Shown here in pieces: positions 10,986 to 19,681 of a stretch of 64,000 nucleotides of DNA (within the stretch, counting starts at the first letter, position 1; every line of letters starts with the position of its first letter). This stretch comes from Halopseudomonas aestusnigri. Lineage in GTDB: Bacteria > Pseudomonadota > Gammaproteobacteria > Pseudomonadales > Pseudomonadaceae. Location of the stretch: NCBI RefSeq assembly GCF_002197985.1, contig NZ_NBYK01000005.1:161655-225654 (forward strand), read 5' to 3'. The notes beneath the pieces are model-generated. The model was not told the DNA's origin. It searched no databases and saw nothing but the letters and a program-made list of their open reading frames with translations. The position numbers and the translations under genes are program-made.

Positions 10986-12773
10986 TTAATGTTGTACGTC
11001 GCTCTCTTCCTCGAACTGCATGCTGTGCAGTCGGGCGTAATAGCCATTGAGCGCCAGCAGCTCCGCGTGCGTGCCGCGCTCAACGATCTGGCCCTGATCC
11101 ATCACCATGATCACGTCAGCCTTTTCGATGGTGGACAGGCGATGGGCAATAACCAGCGTAGTACGACCCTGCATCACCCGATCCAGCGCAGCCTGGATAT
11201 GACGCTCCGACTCGGTGTCCAGCGCTGAGGTCGCCTCATCGAGAATCAGCAAAGGCGCGTCCTTGAGCAGCGCGCGGGCAATCGCCAGACGCTGACGCTG
11301 GCCACCCGACAACAGCACCCCGTTCTCGCCAACCAGGGTATCGAAACCTTGCGGCATCAGCTCGATAAACTCCTTGGCATAGGCCGCCTCAGCCGCTGCT
11401 ATCACATCCTCACGCGGCGCACCCGCCAGATCACCATAGGCAATGTTGTTGGCAACCGTATCGTTAAAGAGGGTCACATTCTGGCTGACCAGCGCGACCT
11501 GACGGCGCAGACTGCGCAGCGTCAACTCCTGGATCGGCACGCCATCAAGCAGAATGTCACCTTCGCTATGGTGATAGAACCGCGGAATCAGATTCGCCAG
11601 GGTCGACTTGCCGCTGCCCGAGCGACCAACCAGCGCGACCATCTGGCCGGGTTCGACACTGAAGCTGATATCCTTGAGCACCTGCTTGTCGGTATCGGGG
11701 TAACTGAATGACAGGTTACGCACCTCAATGCGGCCCTGCGCACGGCCAATATCCTGATGCCCCGTATCCACTTCCGGCTCTTCGTCCAACTGTTCGAACA
11801 CGCTCTCGGCAGCGGCAATCCCCTTCTGGATATTGGCGCTGACCTCCGATAGCTGACGGATCGGCTTTGGCAGCAGGCCAGCTGCCGTGATGTAGGCCAC
11901 CAGATCACCGGCCGTTGCATCACCACGCAGGAACAGCACAAGAAACATCACCGTTGCCATAGCACTGTAGGTCACCAACTGCAGGGACGGCGTAAAGACC
12001 GCGCCAGTGCGCACCATCTTCAGCCCGCGCTGACGGTTCTCCGTACTGGCCTTGAGAAAGCGATCAGACTCATAGCGCTCGCCACCGAAACTGCGTACCA
12101 CCCGGAAACCGGAAATGGTCTCGGAGGTCACATGGGTTACATCCCCCATCGCGGTCTGAATCTTTTTGCTCTGCTTGCGAAACTTCTTGCTCGCGCTGGT
12201 CACCATCAGGCCGATGACCGGCAGAATCGCAATCAGCACCAGCGTCAGCATCCAGTTCATCCACAGCAGATAGAGGAACAGGAAAATCACTGTCATACCT
12301 TCGCGAAACACCACCTTGATTGCATCGGTGGCAGCCCCCGTGACCATGGTGACATTGAAAGTAATGCGGGAAACAAGATGGCCCGAGTTGTGCTGATCAA
12401 AATAACGGTTCGGCAGGGTCAGAAGATTGTTGAACAGCGCGGTACGCAGATCGTGCACCACGCCCAGCGACACCTTGGCAATAAAGTAATTACCCAGGTA
12501 GGAGCCAACGCCCTGGTAAAACGCGATGGCAATAATAAAGGCCGGAAAGCCCCAGATCAGCGGCACACCAAGAAACATGGCATTAGCACCGCTCTGCAGC
12601 CCATCAACAAAATACTTCAGCATCCAGGCCATCGCCGGCTGGGCCGACGCGAAGATCGCGAAGCCGATGATGCTCAGGGCAAAGGCCTTCCAGTAGGGTT
12701 TTACGTAGCCGAGCAGGCGCAGATAGATGCGGGCGCTTGAACGGGCAAAGCTTTCTTTGGCAGCGTCAGTCAT
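10986..12773 (-). CDS. msbA: MsbA, lipid A/LOS-core flippase ABC transporter
   Basis: A 595-residue half-transporter. The N-terminal ABC transmembrane domain has six predicted helices, starting around YVKPYWKAFALSIIGFAIF. The ATPase domain carries Walker A GRSGSGKST, signature LSGGQRQR, Walker B LLILDEATSALD and switch His in IAHRLST. MsbA flips core-lipid A across the inner membrane. The start ATG at 12773 (MTDAAKESF) has an AAGG site 4-5 bases upstream. The frame is open for 51 codons further up, but that part has no homology and would run into the divergent kinase-like gene. It heads the msbA-hldE pair. Confidence 0.95.
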   Translation of the reverse strand: MTDAAKESFARSSARIYLRLLGYVKPYWKAFALSIIGFAIFASAQPAMAWMLKYFVDGLQSGANAMFLGVPLIWGFPAFIIAIAFYQGVGSYLGNYFIAKVSLGVVHDLRTALFNNLLTLPNRYFDQHNSGHLVSRITFNVTMVTGAATDAIKVVFREGMTVIFLFLYLLWMNWMLTLVLIAILPVIGLMVTSASKKFRKQSKKIQTAMGDVTHVTSETISGFRVVRSFGGERYESDRFLKASTENRQRGLKMVRTGAVFTPSLQLVTYSAMATVMFLVLFLRGDATAGDLVAYITAAGLLPKPIRQLSEVSANIQKGIAAAESVFEQLDEEPEVDTGHQDIGRAQGRIEVRNLSFSYPDTDKQVLKDISFSVEPGQMVALVGRSGSGKSTLANLIPRFYHHSEGDILLDGVPIQELTLRSLRRQVALVSQNVTLFNDTVANNIAYGDLAGAPREDVIAAAEAAYAKEFIELMPQGFDTLVGENGVLLSGGQRQRLAIARALLKDAPLLILDEATSALDTESERHIQAALDRVMQGRTTLVIAHRLSTIEKADVIMVMDQGQIVERGTHAELLALNGYYARLHSMQFEEESDVQH

Positions 12774-12882
12774 GTGGCCTTCAATAGGTAAAACAGGTGG
12801 GCTGCAGTCTACCACAAGCCCCGAGAAGCAAAGCTTGCAAGCTGAAAGTACGATAAACTCCAGATTTTTCAGCTGGAACAGC

Positions 12883-13479
12883 ATGATGCAGCGATTAAGT
12901 GAAGAGCAGTTCGAGTCATGGCGCAAAGACGCGCGCGTTCTTGAAAAGGATCGCTACGGAGAAAAGGTGCTGCTACTGGCCGACGGCACTATGCTCAAGC
13001 TGTTCCGCCGTAAAAGCTGGTTCTCGAAGACGCTGTTTTTCCCACCTGCCGAACGCTTTGCAGATAACGCTGTTGCGCTGCGCAGGCTTAACGTCCCCTG
13101 CCCGCAAGTAATTTCCACCTACAAACTGCTGAACCCCTACCGCAGCGTTGTACACTACTACCCGCTAGCCGGAGCAACCCTGCGCGGCATGCTACAAACT
13201 GAGCAGTCGCTAGATCAACTGGTGCTGTTCACTCAGTTGGCCGAGTTCATAACCAGTCTGCACGAAAAAGGCGTTTACTTTCGCTCACTGCATCTAGGTA
13301 ATATCGTGCTGACGCCGGATGGACAGCTCGGTCTGATCGACATCTCCGACCTGCGATGCGTCGGGCGACCGCTTTCAAAAGGCATGCGCAACCGCAACTA
13401 CCGGCATCTACTGAGATATCGAGAGGACTGGGTACTGGTAGATGAGTCGGTTCGCGCGCTATTTCCCCTATTCTCCTGA
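12883..13479 (+). CDS. LPS-kinase-like protein with altered catalytic loop (PA4998-type)
   Basis: A 198-residue small protein of the BUD32/InaA kinase-like group, next to msbA as PA4998 is in P. aeruginosa. The catalytic loop reads VYFRSLHLGN at 131-140. Aligned on the conserved Asn140, the position of the catalytic Asp (HGDLHPGN in active relatives) is Ser135. The second metal-binding Asp is present (Asp153 in LIDISD). A Lys typical of the ATP site is probably Lys39 (MLKLF). It may therefore be a pseudokinase acting as an LPS-assembly accessory. It starts at ATG 12883 or the adjacent ATG 12886 and is divergent from msbA. Its stop lies 17 bases before the acyltransferase gene, so these two probably form an operon. 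Confidence 0.75.
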   Translation: MMQRLSEEQFESWRKDARVLEKDRYGEKVLLLADGTMLKLFRRKSWFSKTLFFPPAERFADNAVALRRLNVPCPQVISTYKLLNPYRSVVHYYPLAGATLRGMLQTEQSLDQLVLFTQLAEFITSLHEKGVYFRSLHLGNIVLTPDGQLGLIDISDLRCVGRPLSKGMRNRNYRHLLRYREDWVLVDESVRALFPLFS

Positions 13480-13496
13480 AAGGAGCTAAGCTGTCG

Positions 13497-14063
13497 ATGC
13501 CAAATACCTTTGCCGAGCTTAAAGCTTTCTGGCACTACGAGATTCTTGGTGAGGACAAACGATTCTCATGGCGCAAGCTGCGCCGACGGGTCGCGCGCAA
13601 CAACTCATACTACTGCCTTTTTTGGCTGCGCCTGTCACAGTACCTGCACAGTCGCCCGGGCCGCACCACGCTATCAATGGCCAAACGCATCAACAAGGGA
13701 CTGGCGCGCAAGTACGGTGTCGAGATAATGCTAGGCGCCCAGATAGACAAGGGGCTGTGGATGGGCCACCCCACAGCTATCACGGTCTACTCCGGGGTTC
13801 GCATCGGGCGTGACTGCAACTTGCGCCAGTGCACCACCATCGGCTCAGTAGAGGCCAACAACAAACCTATTGAGCTTGGGCACAACGTTGATATCGGTGC
13901 GCACTGCTGCATCATCGGCAGCGGCATTCGCATCGGCAATAACGTGCGTATCGGTGCAATGAGCTTCATCAACAAGGATGTGCCGGATGATGTCACCTAT
14001 ATCACCCGTAAGGAAAACCACATCTATCCCAATCGCAGCGGCAGCCAGACGGGCGCAGAATAG
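13497..14063 (+). CDS. Serine-acetyltransferase-like hexapeptide acyltransferase
   Basis: A 188-residue protein with a left-handed beta-helix C-terminal half (imperfect hexapeptides such as IMLGAQIDKGLWMG, VRIGRDCN, IRIGNNVRIGA). The N-terminal half is short and helical, with a basic RKLRRRVARNNSYY stretch. The helix resembles the CysE family, but the protein lacks the long N-terminal domain of housekeeping CysE. Likely catalytic His residues are in WMGHPTAIT and in the IELGHNVDIG turn. Its location between a kinase-like LPS gene and the nonulosonate cassette suggests sugar O- or N-acetylation. It has an AGGAG site upstream and ends 26 bases from the convergent pseI. Confidence 0.75.
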   Translation: MPNTFAELKAFWHYEILGEDKRFSWRKLRRRVARNNSYYCLFWLRLSQYLHSRPGRTTLSMAKRINKGLARKYGVEIMLGAQIDKGLWMGHPTAITVYSGVRIGRDCNLRQCTTIGSVEANNKPIELGHNVDIGAHCCIIGSGIRIGNNVRIGAMSFINKDVPDDVTYITRKENHIYPNRSGSQTGAE

Positions 14064-14089
14064 AGTCTAGCCGCCCCATCCAGCGCCGC

Positions 14090-15145
14090 TCAGTCCAGTA
14101 ATTCGAGGCTCAACGCCGTGCCAAAAGCAATATCGCGACTCGCACGGCGACCTATCACCTTGTCCAGCATTTTCGGTGGCAACCCAAAACCGGGGCGCAC
14201 GCTACGTACGTTCTCCGCCGAAAATAGCTCTCCAGCCTTCACGTCACGAGTAACGTACAGCGAACGCCGAAAACGTGCGTTACCCTGCTCACTGGCCTTC
14301 CGTCCATAGTCAACATGCCCCAGCGCTCGCCAGGCCGTTTTGCTGTCGCGGCACAGCGCCTGCAACTCGACCGGCTCAAGCGAGAAGCTGTCGTCAGGAC
14401 CACCACCACTGCGGTCCAAAGTGAAGTGCTTTTCAATGATCGACGCGCCCAAGACTACACTGGCAATCGCTGTGGTGTTATCCAGTGTGTGATCTGACAA
14501 ACCGGTGACCAGACCAAAACGCTCACGCATGTCCGCCAGCGTGCGCAGGTTGTAGTCCTCGGCGGGAGCTGGATAGCCACTGACGCAGTGGAGAATAGCC
14601 AGCTCGCGGCAACCACCCTCGCGTGCAGCCTCTACCGCCTCGGCAATCTCATCGCTATCTGCCATGCCGGTGGAAATGATCATCGGCTTGCCCGTTGCAG
14701 CAACATAACGGATCAGCGGCAAGTCGATAGCCTCGAATGAGGCGATCTTGTAAGCCGGCGCATTCAGATCCTCCAGCAAGTCCACCGCAGTAAAGTCGAA
14801 GGGAGAGCTGAAGATGGTGATGTCGTGCTTGCGTGCGTGTTCGAACAGCGGCTTGTGCCAGTCCCAAGGCATATGCGCCTGCTGGTAAAGCTCATACAGG
14901 GACTGGCCATCCCACAACCCACCACGGATCTGGAAATCCTCGGTGTCACAGTTCAGGGTAATGGTGTCAGCGGTATAGGTCTGTAGCTTGATCGCATCGG
15001 CACCGGCGTGCTTGGCTTGCTCGATAATCTGTAGAGCAGTCTCCAGACTCCCATTATGGTTGGCCGACAGCTCGGCAATGATATAGGGCTCAGAGTCGAG
15101 GCCAATGCGTCGCCCTGCGATGGAAATACTGGGTGTACCAGACAT
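14090..15145 (-). CDS. pseI: Pseudaminic acid synthase (NeuB family)
   Basis: A 351-residue NeuB-type TIM-barrel synthase with a C-terminal SAF/antifreeze-like domain (about 290-351, with RRSLYVTRDVKAGELFSAENV). Family motifs include IAELSANHNGS at the start and KLQTYTADTIT, FSSPFD, ISTGM and EKHFTLDR. The enzyme condenses a 6-deoxy di-N-acetyl hexose with phosphoenolpyruvate to give a nine-carbon nonulosonate. PseI is preferred over NeuB or LegI because PseB, PseC, PseG and PseH are adjacent. It is the last gene of the minus-strand run and has a strong AAGGAGG site 8 bases before its ATG. Confidence 0.9.
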   Translation of the reverse strand: MSGTPSISIAGRRIGLDSEPYIIAELSANHNGSLETALQIIEQAKHAGADAIKLQTYTADTITLNCDTEDFQIRGGLWDGQSLYELYQQAHMPWDWHKPLFEHARKHDITIFSSPFDFTAVDLLEDLNAPAYKIASFEAIDLPLIRYVAATGKPMIISTGMADSDEIAEAVEAAREGGCRELAILHCVSGYPAPAEDYNLRTLADMRERFGLVTGLSDHTLDNTTAIASVVLGASIIEKHFTLDRSGGGPDDSFSLEPVELQALCRDSKTAWRALGHVDYGRKASEQGNARFRRSLYVTRDVKAGELFSAENVRSVRPGFGLPPKMLDKVIGRRASRDIAFGTALSLELLD

Positions 15146-15157
15146 GGAAAGCCTCCT

Positions 15158-15673
15158 TCAGCCTCGTACCTGCCACTCGGAATCGAGCAGGCCAAAGCAA
15201 ATGACATCATGAAACTGCTGCCCATCGAAATGCTGATCTCGCAGCACCCCCTCCTGACAGAAGCCCATCTTGCGATGAAAATCGATTGAACGCTGGTTGA
15301 AACCCAGCGCCTGACCACAAATCTTATGTAACTGTAAACGCTGGAAAGCGAACTCCAGCGCACGACGTCCCAACCCCGTGCCGGTGCCGCGCGGCGCCTC
15401 CGGAGCGATATAGAATCCCCAGTCAGCCACCCGTCCAGCACCTTGCACAGTGAAATGCACGAAACCTCGAGGCTGATCGTCAACGTCATAAACCAGCAGG
15501 TGCCGCAACGGATCAAGCTCGCAACGGGCGAACCAGTCTCGGTGCTCCTTCTCGCCAATCTCGTGTTGGGTATACATGTAACGCCGCACGGATTCATGGT
15601 TACGCCAGCTGCGCACCAGTTCGAGATCAGGCTCGGCCAGCAGGCGCAGGCAATCCGTCTCGTTGTCCGTCAT
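15158..15673 (-). CDS. pseH: PseH-type GNAT N-acetyltransferase
   Basis: A 171-residue GNAT protein with the acetyl-CoA loop in RGTGTGLGRRALEFAF and the late strand NQRSIDFHRKMGFCQEG. PseH acetylates the 4-amino group of the PseC product, giving the 2,4-diacetamido sugar used by PseG. Its ATG overlaps the pseG stop as ATGA, so translation is probably coupled, and pseI follows after 12 bases. A second GNAT gene in the cluster (19668-20201) could share or divide this role. The PseH label rests on position between PseG and PseI and on the N-terminal LVRSWRNHESVRRYMYT segment. Confidence 0.85.
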   Translation of the reverse strand: MTDNETDCLRLLAEPDLELVRSWRNHESVRRYMYTQHEIGEKEHRDWFARCELDPLRHLLVYDVDDQPRGFVHFTVQGAGRVADWGFYIAPEAPRGTGTGLGRRALEFAFQRLQLHKICGQALGFNQRSIDFHRKMGFCQEGVLRDQHFDGQQFHDVICFGLLDSEWQVRG

Positions 15674-16770
15674 GCCAATGCCTCCATCGCATCCAAAACG
15701 CGGCTCACCCCAGCGCCGTCAACCAGCGCCGCAGCACGCTGACTCATGTGCTGGAGCTGCCCTGGGTCGGCAATTAGCGCCCCAAGCAGCCCAGGCAGAG
15801 ACTCGGCCAGACTGTTCACCGATGGCAATAAGTGCACCGCGCCAGCAGCACGCAGTCCCTCGGCGACCAGTCGCTGGTTATCCGCCAACACAGCCATCAA
15901 GGTGGGCAGGCCCAGACAGCAGCGCTCCCACGCGGTCGCGCCTGCGGCGCCAATGGCAAGGTCAGCCTGCGCCATCACATACGCCATGTCACTCGCATCC
16001 ACGCGCACCGTTACGTCAAGCGTCAAGGCCTGGCTCAACTGCTGCACCTCGGCCAGCCAGGGGGCCTGTCCGCCCATGATAACCGTCACCGCCAAGGCGT
16101 CAGCGCCGGGCGTCGCGGCCAAACCAAGCAGCACCTGGGCAGTGGCATTGTCCGCATCCACACCGCCCATGGAGACCAATATCTGCTTGAGCGGATATGG
16201 CTGCGCGGCGCGCCTGGTCAATGACGCCTCACGCTGCGCGGCAAAATCCGCACGCAGCAGGGCGTTGGCACTGCCGCAAAGCAGCTGGGCAGCGGCCGGG
16301 ACCAGCGAACGATAGTCCTCGGGGCGCCTGCTATAGGTCTGATCCAGCAACAGATCGCAGTCGTGCGCACGATCAGCCAGGTCATCGATCACCATGACGT
16401 GACGACAGCATGCCCGCATACGCGATTCCCACTGCGTATCCAGCGCGTAATGATCGACCACCAACCAGTCACAGCCCACCGACTGCAAGACTGCAGCCGT
16501 ATCAGCCGCATCCTGCTCGGCACTCACACCGAGCCAGTGAGCATGCGAGCCGGACACCGACTCAGGCTGCTGCACAGCTGCAGGCAAGGCGGTGATTGTA
16601 AAACCGCGTCCGTGGATGACATCCAGCAGGTGGCCGCGATGGCTGCGGCAGATGAAATGACAGTCATGCCCGGCAGCGCTGAGCGCATCGGCCAAGGTCA
16701 GGCAACGCATGACGTGTCCCGTACCGATCCACAGGGCGGCATCGGCACGAAAACAGATCTGCAGGCCCAT
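15670..16770 (-). CDS. pseG: PseG, UDP-sugar hydrolase of the pseudaminate pathway
   Basis: A 366-residue GT-B-like protein related to MurG and SpsG. It begins with MGLQICFRADAALWIGTGHVMRCL, where GTGHVMRC is the family hallmark. Later it carries SMGGVDADNAT and AIGAAGATAWERCCLGLPTL, the nucleotide-binding part. It removes UDP from UDP-2,4-diacetamido-2,4,6-trideoxy-altrose. The start at 16770 overlaps the upstream stop by one base (TGATG), which argues against an in-frame start 30 bases further up. Its own stop overlaps the pseH start. Confidence 0.9.
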   Translation of the reverse strand: MGLQICFRADAALWIGTGHVMRCLTLADALSAAGHDCHFICRSHRGHLLDVIHGRGFTITALPAAVQQPESVSGSHAHWLGVSAEQDAADTAAVLQSVGCDWLVVDHYALDTQWESRMRACCRHVMVIDDLADRAHDCDLLLDQTYSRRPEDYRSLVPAAAQLLCGSANALLRADFAAQREASLTRRAAQPYPLKQILVSMGGVDADNATAQVLLGLAATPGADALAVTVIMGGQAPWLAEVQQLSQALTLDVTVRVDASDMAYVMAQADLAIGAAGATAWERCCLGLPTLMAVLADNQRLVAEGLRAAGAVHLLPSVNSLAESLPGLLGALIADPGQLQHMSQRAAALVDGAGVSRVLDAMEALA

Positions 16771-18797
16771 CAGTTCAGCCGCTTGAACCCACCATGGCAC
16801 ACCGGCCCCTTGAGTAACGCGCCGACATCGCGGCCCTGCTCACACTCGCTGATCAGGGCAAAAACCGGATCCAGCGCGTCGAAGTAGCCATCAATCACCT
16901 CCTGACTATGCTCCATGCAGACGTAGACGGCATTGCTGGCGAGGTAGCCCTTAGCCAACATTTCCTGACTGACAAGCGTCTTGTACTGCAGCACGTTAGG
17001 GCTGCGGAACGAGAAACCGGTCAGCGCCGGGAGGCCCCAGTGATCTATTTCGATTCCATGGCGATCCGCCAGTTCCTGCCAACCATCGCGGATCGACAGG
17101 CCGGTCTGAGTGATGTACTCCCAAGAGCGCTCGCGCTCCATAACTTCGAGGGTCTTCAGCGCCGCAGTCGGGCCGACACGCTCAGTCCAGAAAGTGCTGC
17201 TGATGAAGGTTGTTTGCGCCGCCTCCATGATCTCGCGCCGCCCAATGGTGGCGGTGATGGCGTAGCCGTTACCCAGCGCCTTGCCGAACATGGCCATATC
17301 CGGCTCAACGCCGTACATCTTGTGCAGACCGCCAAAGGTCTGCCGGAAGCCGGAGGTACACTCGTCAAAGATCAGCACGATGCCACGATCAGTGGCCAGC
17401 TTGCGCACTTTGTGCAGGAAGTCATTCTCAGGCCCCATGTTGCGCACCACCTCCATCTTGATCACGCCAATATCGTGGCGATTGACCAAGGCTTCCAGCT
17501 CGGCGTAGTTGTTGTAGTTGAAGGGGAACACGGTGCCCCTGAGGTTACCCGGCACACCATTGGGCTCGAGCCCCGGCAACAGATGACCAGCCAGGTTCTC
17601 GTCGTCGCCCAGGTTGGCTGACAGATACCAGTCGTGCCAACCATGGTAGCCACAGACCGCCACCTTGTCCTTGCCGGTGGCAGCCCGGGCGATACGAATG
17701 GCCAGCGCGTTGGCTTCACCGCCGGAGCGGGCAAAGCGCACCATGTCTGCCCAGGGGTGCAGCTCGATCAGCTTTTCTGCCAGCCAGACTTCCTCGGGGC
17801 AGTTGAGCGTCGACATATTGCCGTTATCTATGGTGCCGCGCACCGCATCGTCGACCTCAGGGTGACCGTAGCCAAGAATATTGGTGCCCACTCCCATGAT
17901 GCACATGTCGGTGTAGGCCTTGCCGTCCATATCCCAGACGGTGCACCCCTTGGCCTTGCTGAAATACGCCGGCCACTGCTCAGGAAGGAACATCTCTGCG
18001 CGCTTGGACAGCAGCATATTGCCGCCGGGAATGACCTGTTTGGCCCGTTTCCACAACTTTTGACCGGTGCCCATAGTGGCCCCCTCGTTACGTATCAGCG
18101 TTTGGTTGTCTTTGAACAGCGCCGGGCTGTTCTCCTGCAATGCCTTGACCTGCCGCCAGCTGAAGTGAATGTCCGGCGCAAAGTGCGCAAACACGCGGCG
18201 AATCACCTCTAGGTCCGCCGGCTCATCCACTGTCCAGCGCCAGCCTGACAGGTCTTGCTCATTCTGCTCTGCACCTACGCGGAAGTGGCCTGACTCACGC
18301 AGGTAAGGTGTGACATGCTCGTGATCGAAGGCCGCGTCCGTTTGCTTGCTGGCCTGCTCCAGCGCGCGCAAGCTGAACACTTCGATATCCAGCCCGTCCG
18401 GATAGCTCGGCGGAGCGACGTTACTGAAATAATCCACACCAGCAGCGCGGTAGCCCCTGATCATTTGATCGACCAATTCGGGATCAACCAGCGGGCAATC
18501 ACCCGTGATCCGCACGATAACGTCAGCCTGATGTGCTCTGGCAGCCTGCAGATAACGTGCCATGACATCTTGTTCATCGCCCTGAACACAGGCAAAACCG
18601 AGCTGGCGTACACAGTCAGCCAGCGGCTCGTTACGTGCATCCACCGACGTCGCCACCACAATCTGATCGACCTCGCGGGCACGCGCCAGGCGCGTCAGCA
18701 ATACCTCAATCATGGGTACACCGCCGATGGGCTTCATTACCTTGTCAGGCAAGCGGGTCGAGCCCATGCGAGCCTGAACGATTGCAACGGTTTTCAT
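16770..18797 (-). CDS. Fusion: SpsF/PseF-type cytidylyltransferase + class-III aminotransferase
   Basis: A 675-residue two-domain enzyme. The N-terminal part (about 1-230) is a nucleotidyltransferase starting MKTVAIVQARMGSTRLPDKV with TGDCPLVDP, as in SpsF/PseF enzymes that charge nonulosonates with CMP. The C-terminal part (from about 242) is a glutamate-1-semialdehyde-aminotransferase-like PLP enzyme, with FARSGGEANALAIR, FDECTSGFR and the likely PLP Lys in FGKALGNG. The chosen ATG at 18797 overlaps the reductase stop as ATGA; a GTG lies four codons upstream. At the domain border, GAGGGGG precedes an in-frame ATG at 18074, so the aminotransferase may also be made alone. The two domains are usually separate genes. 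Confidence 0.88.
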   Translation of the reverse strand: MKTVAIVQARMGSTRLPDKVMKPIGGVPMIEVLLTRLARAREVDQIVVATSVDARNEPLADCVRQLGFACVQGDEQDVMARYLQAARAHQADVIVRITGDCPLVDPELVDQMIRGYRAAGVDYFSNVAPPSYPDGLDIEVFSLRALEQASKQTDAAFDHEHVTPYLRESGHFRVGAEQNEQDLSGWRWTVDEPADLEVIRRVFAHFAPDIHFSWRQVKALQENSPALFKDNQTLIRNEGATMGTGQKLWKRAKQVIPGGNMLLSKRAEMFLPEQWPAYFSKAKGCTVWDMDGKAYTDMCIMGVGTNILGYGHPEVDDAVRGTIDNGNMSTLNCPEEVWLAEKLIELHPWADMVRFARSGGEANALAIRIARAATGKDKVAVCGYHGWHDWYLSANLGDDENLAGHLLPGLEPNGVPGNLRGTVFPFNYNNYAELEALVNRHDIGVIKMEVVRNMGPENDFLHKVRKLATDRGIVLIFDECTSGFRQTFGGLHKMYGVEPDMAMFGKALGNGYAITATIGRREIMEAAQTTFISSTFWTERVGPTAALKTLEVMERERSWEYITQTGLSIRDGWQELADRHGIEIDHWGLPALTGFSFRSPNVLQYKTLVSQEMLAKGYLASNAVYVCMEHSQEVIDGYFDALDPVFALISECEQGRDVGALLKGPVCHGGFKRLN

Positions 18798-19681
18798 GCT
18801 GTTTTCCACAGTGCGGGGTTAAGCAATGCCGGGTCGGTAGCGCCGAGCTCGGCGGGCACCGGCGGGCAGTCACCTGCAGCCGCCTGAAGTATCTGCTGCC
18901 ACTGCTGCGCGCTATCCACACCCACCACCACACGCTCGATAAGCGGCTGGTTGAGCGCGTAACGCAGGGTGGCTTGCAGTGGCGACAGTTGGTGTTCTTC
19001 CAGCCAACTGTCCCAGCAGTCCCAGAGTGACTGCCAGTGCTCAAAATGGGCGGGACGCTGCTTGCGGCTCATTAACAGCAGCCCCTGCAGAAACACCGAA
19101 CGCACATGCAGCGCGGTCCCCTGCCGTGATAAACGCTGCAACCAACCGGACTCATCAAGACGGTGATCAATAATGTTGTAGGGTGCCTGCACCAGATCCA
19201 ACGCAAAACGCTGGCACAGACGCTCCAGCTCTTCGGCATCATAGACCGACGCCCCGATACGCCCCGCCAGACCCTGCTCGCGTAGCCCCGCCAGCGCAGC
19301 GTACAGAGCATCACCCTGCGACTCAAGCAACTGCGCCGGACGGTGCAGCAACACCGCATCAACGCTCTGCAGCCCGAGCCGAGCAAGCGACTCAGCCAAT
19401 TGGCGCTCCACCCAGCCGGACACGTCGTCGCAGGCATTAGGGATGGCCGACAGCTTGGTCACTACCTTAAAGCCGCTCAGATCAAACTCGCCCAGTACAC
19501 GTTCGCTCTCACCGTACGCGATTGCGGTATCCAGGGTATCCACCCCAGACTCACGCGCACTGCCGAGAATCCGCCCTACCTCGTCGACACCCACCTGACC
19601 CTGCTGGTTGGCGATGCCATAGGGCAGGCCAAACTGAACAGTGCCCAGCGCTAGCTTTCCAGTCACTTCACGCATGCTCAT
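18794..19681 (-). CDS. Aldo/keto reductase of the nonulosonate cassette
   Basis: A 295-residue TIM-barrel oxidoreductase. Seen are LALGTVQFGLPYGI at the start, the catalytic Asp and Tyr region DTAIAYGESERVLG, a catalytic Lys in VVTKLS and the His in VLLHRPAQ. These match the Asp-Tyr-Lys-His tetrad of NADPH-dependent aldo/keto reductases. The canonical six-step pseudaminate pathway does not need this enzyme, so it probably acts on the sugar before or after CMP activation, together with the aminotransferase domain encoded next. The start overlaps the upstream acetyltransferase by up to 14 bases, and the stop overlaps the fusion gene by ATGA. Confidence 0.8.
   Translation of the reverse strand: MSMREVTGKLALGTVQFGLPYGIANQQGQVGVDEVGRILGSARESGVDTLDTAIAYGESERVLGEFDLSGFKVVTKLSAIPNACDDVSGWVERQLAESLARLGLQSVDAVLLHRPAQLLESQGDALYAALAGLREQGLAGRIGASVYDAEELERLCQRFALDLVQAPYNIIDHRLDESGWLQRLSRQGTALHVRSVFLQGLLLMSRKQRPAHFEHWQSLWDCWDSWLEEHQLSPLQATLRYALNQPLIERVVVGVDSAQQWQQILQAAAGDCPPVPAELGATDPALLNPALWKTA

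Noticed and set aside
9873..11228. 451-codon frame opposite hldE and msbA
   Set aside because: It spans two well-supported genes on the other strand; the His/Gln-rich composition is typical of antisense frames.
12816..12848. Cluster of AAGC words between msbA and the kinase-like gene
   Set aside because: Spacing is 10, 5 and 8 bases, not the constant 7 of the two repeat elements; probably chance or a decayed copy.
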